Origin: JACMIU01 sp043763605 | GTDB taxonomy: Bacteria; Armatimonadota; Armatimonadia; Armatimonadales; Armatimonadaceae | Direction of reading: 5' to 3' | Assembly: GCA_043763605.1 (NCBI GenBank) | Contig: JAYULM010000470.1 | Coordinates: 1 to 7,007, forward strand | Length of the DNA stretch: 7,007 nt | Shown here: positions 1-5,227 of the stretch, piece by piece | Numbering within the stretch: position 1 is the stretch's first letter | Layout of the letters: each line of letters begins with the position of its first letter | The notes under the pieces: model-generated | What the model was told of the DNA's origin: nothing | Databases searched by the model: none | Seen by the model: the letters and a program-made list of their open reading frames with translations, nothing else | Translations under genes and position numbers: made by a program

Positions 1-21
1 GTGATTGGGTGTTGGGTGTTA
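1..21. repeat. short T/G-rich tandem repeat at the window edge
   Basis: Two perfect tandem copies of the 7-nt unit TTGGGTG lie at 5-11 and 12-18, followed by TTA. The repeat is too short to classify. The 7-nt period and G/T bias resemble the AGTGGNN units of the palindrome at 2279-2397, so it may be the edge of another intergenic repeat that extends left of the window. That link is inference. Confidence 0.35.
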
Positions 22-50
22 ATCGCGTCCGTGGGTGGTGCCCGTCGGTC

Positions 51-220
51 GCGGTCCATCGGTTTCACCGACGTCTATAGGTGGCTCCGCCACCGAGCGT
101 CCTCCGGACGCGGGCATACCGGAATCGTTCTGCGACCGCGCGGACGTTGCGTTTTCGGGGCGTCCAGAGGACGCTCGGTGGCGGAGCCACCTATAGACGT
201 CGGTGAAACCGATGGACCGC
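51..220. repeat. long inverted repeat with nested mini-hairpins (MITE- or REP-like element)
   Basis: Arms 51-111 and 160-220 are reverse complements over 61 nt with one mismatch (C105 opposite A166), separated by 48 nt. The left arm also holds three small palindromes, each with a 3-nt loop: TCGGT-TTC-ACCGA (59-71), GGTGGC-TCC-GCCACC (80-94) and GCGTCC-TCC-GGACGC (97-111). The right arm carries their counterparts, the last with loop AGA (160-174). The central spacer contains the palindrome CCGCGCGG (136-143). The element can therefore fold as one 61-bp hairpin or as chains of small hairpins. No transposase and no obvious target-site duplication are visible beside the arms. It lies upstream of the polyketide operon. 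A non-autonomous mobile element or a REP-type composite palindrome are the main alternatives. The structure is certain; its function is unknown. Confidence 0.85.
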
Positions 221-443
221 CTTCCTTGCCGAGGCGTACAAAGTCGTGAACGTCGGACCGCGTCCAGCGCATACGCGGGTTATGCCCGTTCTCGTCCACG
301 GTGCGCGGGGCGAATTCGTCTACTGCTTTGTTGCCGAGTCCCAAAGTTGACACCATACGTCGTAACTCCTCGTCATCAGTATACCCCGTTGCTATGTTCC
401 AAACAGGCAGGGAAACGGGTACATTCCCGGTAGCGAGCGGCAT
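75..443 (-). other. doubtful divergent small ORF running into the inverted repeat
   Basis: A 122-codon minus-strand frame opens with ATG at 443-441, with GGGAG (complement of 452-456) 8 nt upstream as a plausible ribosome site. Its first ~74 residues lie outside the palindrome and look partly protein-like. A stretch reading RMRWTRSDVHDFV, around residues 57-69, faintly recalls the end of excisionase/AlpA-type helix-turn-helix domains. From 220 downward, about 48 residues are encoded by the inverted-repeat element, so the original C-terminus, if there was one, has been replaced. Third codon positions are mixed in the first half and GC-rich only later, which is weak support. The start codon shares the CATG at 441-444 with the candidate start of the synthase. 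I do not recognise the protein. It may be a gene remnant or chance. Confidence 0.2.
370..398 (+). promoter_or_regulatory. weak candidate promoter of the polyketide operon
   Basis: TCGTCA (370-375) and TATGTT (393-398) are separated by 17 nt. Each matches the sigma-70 consensus at four of six positions. Transcription would begin near 405, giving a leader of about 37 nt before the ATG at 442. Nothing else in 221-441 makes a better pair. Matches of this quality arise often by chance. Confidence 0.2.
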
Positions 444-1590
444 GGAAAAGGACTCCCGTATCGCGCCACGTTCTATGCCCGTCTACCTGCACCACATCGA
501 AACCGCCGTTCCCCGAACCGCCTACCCGCAAACGTTCATCGCCGAGCGCATGAAGCGGTGGGCAGGACAGGGGGACCGCAAACAGGAACGTATCATCTCA
601 TACCTGTATTCGCAGTCCGGGATCGACACGCGCCACAGCGCGGTTCCGGACTTCGTGCCGGGCGCGGACGCGGGCATTTTTTACGACGGCAACACCGACA
701 CGCTCCGCAATCCGACCACCGGCGAGCGCAACGCCCTCTACACGCAGGAAGCGAAGCGGCTCGGCGCGGAAGTCGCGTGTAAATCGTTCGGTGCGGGGGC
801 GAGTGGGTACGACGCTTCCGAAGTGACACACATCGTCACCGTCTCCTGCACCGGCTTCTTCCAGCCGGGCTTGGACTACCATCTGGTGCGTACCCTGAAC
901 CTGCCCCCGTCCGTGCCGCGATTCCACTTAGGATTCATGGGATGCTACGCGGCGTTCCCGGCACTGCGATTGGCGAAAACGATCTGTGAATCCGACCCGG
1001 CAGCGGTGGTTCTCGTCGTCTCGCTCGAACTGTGTTCCCTGCACCTGCGCTTCGACGGCGACACCGACGCTCTGATCGGCGGCTCGGTTTTCGCGGATGG
1101 TGCGGCGGCGGCTATCGTCTCGGCGCGGCAACCGGCGGAAGGCAAATCCGCCCTGCTTTTAGAGCGGTTCGACACGACACTGACCCCGACCGGCGAGGGC
1201 GACATGGCGTGGACCATCGGCGACAACGGGTTCGCGATGCGCCTGTCGTCGTATGTGCCGGAAATCCTGCACGCCAATATCGCGGATGCCATGAAGCCGA
1301 CGCTTGGCGGAGCGGGATTGCGCGTTGCCGATGTCGATCACTGGGCGGTTCATCCCGGCGGGCGGGCGATTATCGACAAGGTGCGCTCCGCGCTGGACCT
1401 GTGTGAAGGCTCGCTCGCCGCATCCCGTCGCGTACTCAAAGAGTATGGCAACATGAGTTCGGCGACGATCCTGTTCGTCCTCCGCGAAATGCTCCGCTCC
1501 GGCACCCTGACGGAACCCGGCGCGCCCGTCGTCGCGATGGCGTTCGGACCGGGCTTGACCGTGGAGTCGGCGGTTCTGCGAAAGGCGTAA
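442..1590 (+). CDS. type III polyketide synthase (chalcone/stilbene synthase superfamily)
   Basis: Predicted homodimeric cytosolic thiolase-fold enzyme that extends an acyl-CoA starter with malonyl-CoA-type units and cyclises the chain to a resorcinol, pyrone or similar ring. The full catalytic triad is visible: Cys168 in GFMGCYAAF, His304 in WAVHPGG and Asn337 in EYGNMSSAT, close to Cys164/His303/Asn336 of plant chalcone synthase. The GPG loop is present near the C-terminus (AFGPGLTVE). At 382 aa the length is normal for the family. Start choice is uncertain: ATG 442 has only a weak upstream GCGAG. ATG 475 (371 aa, beginning MPVYLHHIETAVP, where family homology normally begins) is equally plausible and also lacks a Shine-Dalgarno. 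It is the first gene of an operon with a methyltransferase 3 nt downstream and a flavin monooxygenase. The starter unit cannot be read from sequence; bacterial relatives often use fatty acyl chains to give alkylresorcinols or alkylpyrones. Confidence 0.93.
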   Translation: MEKDSRIAPRSMPVYLHHIETAVPRTAYPQTFIAERMKRWAGQGDRKQERIISYLYSQSGIDTRHSAVPDFVPGADAGIFYDGNTDTLRNPTTGERNALYTQEAKRLGAEVACKSFGAGASGYDASEVTHIVTVSCTGFFQPGLDYHLVRTLNLPPSVPRFHLGFMGCYAAFPALRLAKTICESDPAAVVLVVSLELCSLHLRFDGDTDALIGGSVFADGAAAAIVSARQPAEGKSALLLERFDTTLTPTGEGDMAWTIGDNGFAMRLSSYVPEILHANIADAMKPTLGGAGLRVADVDHWAVHPGGRAIIDKVRSALDLCEGSLAASRRVLKEYGNMSSATILFVLREMLRSGTLTEPGAPVVAMAFGPGLTVESAVLRKA

Positions 1591-1593
1591 AGC

Positions 1594-2298
1594 GTGATCG
1601 GGCAAACCCTGCGGGTACGGGCGACGAACCTTTCTGAATTTATGGACGAACCGGAATGTGACACCGTGCGGCTCGCCAACACCTACCGCGATTTCGACCG
1701 GATCAACGCGACGGTCAGCGGCTGGCGGGGCGCGTATGCCCGGTATCTGCGCCCCACACTCCGAGAAGCGGGTCCCGGCGCGACCGTGCTGGACCTCGGT
1801 TGCGGTGGCGGTGATATCCTGCGGCGGCTCGCGCACTGGGCGGCGCAGGACGGCTTATCCGCCTCCTTCGTCGGAGCCGACCCCGATCCCCGCGCCATTC
1901 ACCATGCCCGCGCCGAACCGACACCCGCAAACCTGCGTTTCGTCCGCGCGACGGCGGGCGAGATGGTCTCCGCCGGGGAACGCTTCGACATCGTTCTTTC
2001 CAACCACGTTCTGCACCACCTGACCGACGGCGAAGTCGCGGAGTTGTGTGGCGATTCGGTGACGCTGGCGATGCGCCTCGCGATTCACGCCGACATCCAT
2101 CGACACCCGTTCGCCTACGCGGGCTTCCCGTTGATCGGCGGCTGGTTCCGCGACTCGTACATTTTAGAGGACGGCTTGCGCTCGATCCGCCGCGCCTTCA
2201 CGCCGGAGGAACTGCGCCGCCTCGCCCCGGATGGCTGGCAGGTGCGGACCGCGTTTCCCTTCCGGCTGAATCTGGTATGGGAGGGGGTTAGTGGTTAG
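1594..2298 (+). CDS. class I SAM-dependent methyltransferase, polyketide tailoring
   Basis: A 234-aa Rossmann-fold methyltransferase. The SAM-binding motif I is VLDLGCGGGD at residues 65-74. An acidic second strand follows (VGADPDP, about 94-100), then FDIVLSNHVLHHL as the motif IV/post-IV region typical of small-molecule methyltransferases. It starts at GTG 1594, three nt after the synthase stop. ATG 1642 (residue 17) is the alternative, but residues 6-20 (RVRATNLSEFMDEPE) resemble the conserved N-terminal segment of such enzymes, favouring the longer form. Tight spacing implies cotranscription and probably translational coupling with the synthase, so it most likely methylates the polyketide ring or a phenolic OH; O- versus C-methylation is not decidable. 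The last six residues and the stop codon lie in the palindrome that begins at 2279, so the native C-terminus may have been altered. It is not an Icmt-type membrane methyltransferase like Streptomyces SrsB, although its position is analogous. Confidence 0.88.
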   Translation: MIGQTLRVRATNLSEFMDEPECDTVRLANTYRDFDRINATVSGWRGAYARYLRPTLREAGPGATVLDLGCGGGDILRRLAHWAAQDGLSASFVGADPDPRAIHHARAEPTPANLRFVRATAGEMVSAGERFDIVLSNHVLHHLTDGEVAELCGDSVTLAMRLAIHADIHRHPFAYAGFPLIGGWFRDSYILEDGLRSIRRAFTPEELRRLAPDGWQVRTAFPFRLNLVWEGVSG

Positions 2299-2397
2299 TG
2301 GGCAGTGGACAGTGGGCAAAAAAGTCTTACCCGGATCGGCGGGCGACGATCCGGCACTATCCACTGACCACTGTTCACTGACCACTAACCCCCTCCC
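2279..2397. repeat. palindromic element of 7-nt AGTGGNN units at a gene junction
   Basis: Arms 2279-2315 and 2361-2397 are reverse complements at 33 of 37 positions. The left arm holds four tandem 7-nt units of the form NNAGTGG (2289-2315 region); the right arm holds their mirror (CCACTNN). The spacer has its own hairpin, CCGGATC (2331-2337) with GATCCGG (2348-2354), making a two-level stem-loop. It covers the last codons and stop of the methyltransferase gene and the first ~35 codons of the monooxygenase gene, and stays open in the monooxygenase frame. I recall similar G/T-rich repeats between genes in other large bacterial genomes, but that is unverified memory. It could be a mobile palindromic element that inserted between the two genes, or an RNA structure controlling downstream translation. 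Confidence 0.85.
2280..2284 (+). promoter_or_regulatory. Shine-Dalgarno GGAGG for the monooxygenase
   Basis: GGAGG lies 6 nt before the GTG at 2291, an ideal spacing, and is the strongest ribosome site in the operon. It is at the outer edge of the palindrome's left arm, paired with C-rich sequence at 2392-2396. A folded hairpin could therefore hide it, and ribosomes finishing the methyltransferase would open it. Confidence 0.55.
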
Positions 2398-3571
2398 CTC
2401 CGAAACTGAAGTCGCCATCGTCGGCGGCGGTCCGGTAGGGCTACTGCTGGGTTGCCTACTCACACTGAGCGGCGTGGACTGTGTGGTTTTGGAGCGACGT
2501 ACGCAGTCGTCGTCGCACTCCCGCGCTTTCGGGATCCACCCGCCCGCGTTGAAAGTTCTGCGCACGGCGGGCGTCGCCGACGAACTCATCGGGCGCGGAG
2601 TGAAGATCGCGGGGGGGCAGGTGTTTTTGGACCACGAACGCCTCGGCAGGCTTTCGCTCGACGCCACGGACCCCGTATTCCCGTTCGTACTTTCCGTGCC
2701 GCAAACCGTGACCGAGTCGGTATTGGAGCGGCGACTCCGTGAACTCGCGCCCGGCGCATTGATTCGCGGTGCGGACGTGGTGCCGTGTGACGAAAAGGAC
2801 GGCGGGTCGTATCTGCGGATAAGGGGCGTCCACGGTGGCGAGGCACAACTCCGGGCACGGTACATCGTCGCGTGCGATGGAAAAAACAGCGCGTTCCGGG
2901 AGAACGCGCGAATCCCATTTCGCGGTGGCAAATACCCGGACTGCTACCTGATGGGCGATTTCACGGACGATACCCCGTTCGGCACCGACGCCGCGCTGTT
3001 CGTCACACGGGGCGGGATCGTCGAATCGTTCCCACTCCCGGACGGGTTGCGCCGCTGGGTAGTGCGCCTGCCGGGGCGAATGGAAACGCGGGACGCCAAC
3101 GATTTAGCCGCGCTGGTATTCGAGCGGACCGGCTTCGCGGTGCCGGTGGAATCGTGTGTCTGGATGTCGCCGTTCGGGATCGAGTACCGGCTGGCGCAGT
3201 GGCTCCACCGCAAGAACCTGTTTCTCGCCGGGGATGCCGCGCACGTCGTTTCACCCATCGGGGGGCAGGGGATGAACCTCGGGTTTCTGGACGCGGGCGA
3301 ACTCGCCGAAACGTTGCCGCACCTGTTACGCCCGTCCGATACCGCCCCGCACGAAAAAATGCGCCACTCGGTCGCCCGGTTTAACTACGAGGAAGTCCGG
3401 AGAGATGCGGCGAAAACCGCCCTGCGCCGCGCCGAATGGAACACGCGGTTAGGTCGTCCGTGTCCCCGATGGCACCCGCACCGCGCGCTAATCCGGGCAA
3501 TCGTGAGCGTGCCCTGGGTGAGCGAGTATTTCGCCGGGAATTTCACGATGCAGGGATTGGATGGGCGTTAG
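2291..3571 (+). CDS. class A FAD-dependent monooxygenase (aromatic hydroxylase-like)
   Basis: A 426-aa flavoprotein of the p-hydroxybenzoate hydroxylase/UbiH superfamily, using FAD and NAD(P)H to hydroxylate an aromatic ring. Its motifs are in the usual order: the dinucleotide fold VAIVGGGPVGL (about 42-52, followed by VVLERR), the DG motif CDGKNS (195-200), and the GD motif FLAGDAAHVVSPIGGQGMN, with Gly314-Asp315. The last in an operon after synthase and methyltransferase, it probably hydroxylates the polyketide ring, as SrsC does in Streptomyces phenolic-lipid synthesis. Start: no ATG precedes the FAD fold. GTG 2291 has an ideal GGAGG and overlaps the methyltransferase stop by 8 nt; GTG 2312 is the alternative. 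Either way some 30-37 N-terminal residues are encoded by a palindromic repeat and precede the conserved fold, which normally starts within a few residues of Met. A geranylgeranyl-reductase-like oxidoreductase is a less likely reading. Confidence 0.9.
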   Translation: MVSGQWTVGKKVLPGSAGDDPALSTDHCSLTTNPLPSETEVAIVGGGPVGLLLGCLLTLSGVDCVVLERRTQSSSHSRAFGIHPPALKVLRTAGVADELIGRGVKIAGGQVFLDHERLGRLSLDATDPVFPFVLSVPQTVTESVLERRLRELAPGALIRGADVVPCDEKDGGSYLRIRGVHGGEAQLRARYIVACDGKNSAFRENARIPFRGGKYPDCYLMGDFTDDTPFGTDAALFVTRGGIVESFPLPDGLRRWVVRLPGRMETRDANDLAALVFERTGFAVPVESCVWMSPFGIEYRLAQWLHRKNLFLAGDAAHVVSPIGGQGMNLGFLDAGELAETLPHLLRPSDTAPHEKMRHSVARFNYEEVRRDAAKTALRRAEWNTRLGRPCPRWHPHRALIRAIVSVPWVSEYFAGNFTMQGLDGR

Positions 3572-3583
3572 CGTTTTCCGTTT

Positions 3584-3640
3584 CTCTCACCCCCAACCCC
3601 CTCTTTCATTCCGATGAGAGAGGGGGTTGGGGGGTGAGAG
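3584..3640. repeat. palindrome between convergent genes, possible bidirectional terminator
   Basis: The left arm 3584-3604 (CTCTCA, C5, AA, C5, TCT) pairs with 3619-3640 (AGA, G5, TT, G6, TGAGAG). Pairing is perfect apart from one bulged G; the loop is 14 nt. It begins 12 nt after the monooxygenase stop and lies 58 nt beyond the stop of the convergent DUF58 gene. It could end transcripts from both sides. Neither strand has a U-run after the stem, so it is not a classical intrinsic terminator. C/G-run palindromes of this sort are also dispersed intergenic repeats in many genomes. Confidence 0.75.
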
Positions 3641-3677
3641 CAGAAGCGAGAGCAGGCGGGGGTGGTGAGAGCAGGCG
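3636..3677. repeat. short direct repeats GAGAGCAG
   Basis: GAGAGCAG occurs at 3636-3643, 3648-3655 and 3667-3674; the last two copies extend to GAGAGCAGGCG. The cluster abuts the palindrome and fills the rest of the convergent gap. Replication slippage at a repeat edge is a sufficient explanation. Confidence 0.55.
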
Positions 3678-3697
3678 CGGCGGGAGAGCGCAAACAC

Positions 3698-5026
3698 TTA
3701 CAGCAGCGACCGGCTTTTGACCAGCAGGTAGCGCGAGATCAGTTCCACGGACAGTTCGTGCGGCTCGGCATCCACGATCAGCACGCCGCGCTTTTTGAGC
3801 AGGTTCAGTGCGCGACGCCGCTCCGCGATCACTTCCTCGGCGACCGCTTTCTCGTACACGCTTTCCGCCGTCGCGGGCATCTGCCGTGCCCGCTCGCCGA
3901 TCAGCGGGTCGGATACGACCACGCACACGACGACATGCTTTGCGGACAGGTGCCCGATCTCCTGGAGCAGGACCGCGCTCGACTCCGGATCGGCTAAGTC
4001 GGTGAACACCACGGCGAGTGAGCGTTTGCGCCAGCGGGCGGCGAGGAACCGGAACGCCGCGCGGTAGTCGGACTCAACCGGCTCGGCGCGCGCCGCGTAC
4101 AGGGCTTCGAGGATTCCAGAGTACGCCGACCGACCACGCGCCGGGGGAAGCCACGCCTTCGCGTCGTCCGAGAACGTCAGCAACCCGACGCGGTCGTCGG
4201 CTCCGGCGACCACGTGCGCGAGCATTAACGCCGCCGACACCACGTGGTCCAACTTTTGCGTGTGCCCGATCTCCTGACGCATCAGCCGCCCCTGATCGAT
4301 CAACAGAAGGATGTCTTGCGAACGCTCCTGCTCGTACGTGCGAGAGATCACCTTGCCGCGCCGCGCCGTCGCCTTCCAGTCAATCGTGCGGTACTCGTCG
4401 TCGGGCGTGTAATCGCGTAGCGACGCGAACTCACGCCCCGCACCCACCGTGCGCATCCGGCGGACGCCCTGCCGCGACAGCATCGCACGGCGTAACATGA
4501 TCTCGTAATCCTCGACCGCGCGCAGGTTCGGATACACCGCGACCGACTTTTCCGCCGGGATGACGCCCTGCCGCGTGATCAACCCGAGCGGACCGGTGAC
4601 GCGCAGGAAAATATCGCGAAACACGAAGTCGCCACGCGCAGGCGGGACGACATGATAGGTGTATTCCCATGTCTCGAACGGTGCCAGTTTTTTCGCCTTT
4701 TCCCGTCCCATCGTCCCTTCCTTACCGAAGTCGAACACGCCGGGCGGCTCGTCGCGCACAGCGACCGGAACCGGCAACCGCGTCCGGTTGCGCACACGGA
4801 TCACGACTTCGTTTTCCGCCGCGACGGAAAGCACCTCGCCGACCTCGCGCGCGACCGAGACGGCATCGTCAGGGCGCGGGCAAAGCAGGTAGTCGCACAC
4901 CGCGCCCGCGATCACGAGCAGGTTCCAGAGCACGGCGGCGTAGGCAAGCGGTCCGATGGCGTAGGACGCCAACAGCGGCACAAGTCCGAGGGCGACGAGC
5001 CACAGGAAGCGGCGGGTGACGATCAC
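3698..5026 (-). CDS. DUF58 domain protein, membrane-anchored, VWA-like
   Basis: A 442-aa protein. Two hydrophobic segments stand at the N-terminus (about residues 7-22 and 25-45, starting FLWLVALGLVPLLASYAIG). A beta-rich region follows with VVIRVRNRTRLPVPVAVRDEPP. Then comes the DUF58 signature GREFASLRDYTPDDEYRTIDWKATARRGK (197-225; key residues Gly197, Arg198, Glu199, Asp205, Asp216-Trp217), and a VWA-like fold with ILLLIDQGRLM (239-249), TFSD and VFTDLADP. The metal-site motif is degenerate (DQGRL), as is common in the family. Start: GTG 5026 has GGAGGG 11 nt upstream and lies below a TATAAT. The frame is open back to GTG 5158, but that start lies upstream of the TATAAT and adds 44 non-conserved residues. 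DUF58 genes usually sit with a MoxR AAA+ ATPase; none is visible here, so its partner is encoded elsewhere or downstream genes were lost. The exact biochemical role of the family is unsettled. Confidence 0.9.
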   Translation of the reverse strand: MIVTRRFLWLVALGLVPLLASYAIGPLAYAAVLWNLLVIAGAVCDYLLCPRPDDAVSVAREVGEVLSVAAENEVVIRVRNRTRLPVPVAVRDEPPGVFDFGKEGTMGREKAKKLAPFETWEYTYHVVPPARGDFVFRDIFLRVTGPLGLITRQGVIPAEKSVAVYPNLRAVEDYEIMLRRAMLSRQGVRRMRTVGAGREFASLRDYTPDDEYRTIDWKATARRGKVISRTYEQERSQDILLLIDQGRLMRQEIGHTQKLDHVVSAALMLAHVVAGADDRVGLLTFSDDAKAWLPPARGRSAYSGILEALYAARAEPVESDYRAAFRFLAARWRKRSLAVVFTDLADPESSAVLLQEIGHLSAKHVVVCVVVSDPLIGERARQMPATAESVYEKAVAEEVIAERRRALNLLKKRGVLIVDAEPHELSVELISRYLLVKSRSLL

Positions 5027-5086
5027 AGGGCGGGATACCCTCCGGGGGCGGAATGGCGGGGCAGGATTAGACGCGACACTACGGTG

Positions 5087-5092
5087 ATTATA
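5087..5092 (-). promoter_or_regulatory. candidate -10 of the DUF58 gene
   Basis: The minus strand reads TATAAT here, 60 nt before the GTG at 5026. It is flanked by a 5-bp inverted repeat (ACGGT 5081-5085, ACCGT 5092-5096), which might be an operator half-site pair or chance. No good -35 hexamer is found 16-18 nt upstream. Its position supports the shorter start of the DUF58 protein. Confidence 0.45.
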
Positions 5093-5151
5093 CCGTGGAA
5101 CCAATGAGAAACCCGTCCCGTTCGGTTCTCTCCTGTTTCCCGGAATCGTCC

Positions 5152-5180
5152 CTGTCACGGGCGGCGCGGCGCGGTATAAT
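5152..5180 (+). promoter_or_regulatory. sigma-70-type promoter of hsdM
   Basis: CTGTCA (5152-5157, four of six matches to TTGACA) and a perfect TATAAT (5175-5180) are separated by exactly 17 nt of very GC-rich spacer. The predicted start near 5187 gives a T-rich leader of about 40 nt before the ATG at 5228. A GAAGGA ribosome-site candidate lies at 5208-5213, 14 nt from the ATG, which is rather far. Confidence 0.65.
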
Positions 5181-5227
5181 GTTTTGTTTTATCCCTCTTT
5201 CGTTTGTGAAGGACGTTGCTTCGCGTC

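Noticed and set aside
1..249. 82-codon plus-strand frame at the left edge
   Set aside because: It runs through the inverted repeat, is rich in Arg, Gly and Ser and has no recognisable domain; a product of GC-rich sequence.
347..352. Perfect TTGACA as -35 of the polyketide operon
   Set aside because: No acceptable -10 lies 16-19 nt downstream; the nearest T/A-rich hexamer (TATACC, 380-385) is 27 nt away.
301..441. GTG at 301 as the synthase start
   Set aside because: It adds 47 residues without any family resemblance and has no ribosome site; ATG 442 or 475 gives the normal length.
1159..1836. Long minus-strand frame across the synthase/methyltransferase junction
   Set aside because: Antisense shadow of two well-supported genes; low-complexity Arg-rich translation with no motif.
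2289..2390. CRISPR-like array from the AGTGGNN units
   Set aside because: Units are 7-nt tandem copies without unique spacers, arranged as a palindrome; not a CRISPR.
2164..2931. 255-codon minus-strand frame over the monooxygenase gene
   Set aside because: Antisense to clear FAD-binding motifs; its Ser/Arg/Pro-rich translation is typical of GC-rich shadows.
5027..5158. Extended DUF58 start at GTG 5158
   Set aside because: The extension is not membrane-like, precedes the minus-strand TATAAT, and would overlap the hsdM -35 region; GTG 5026 has a GGAGGG site.
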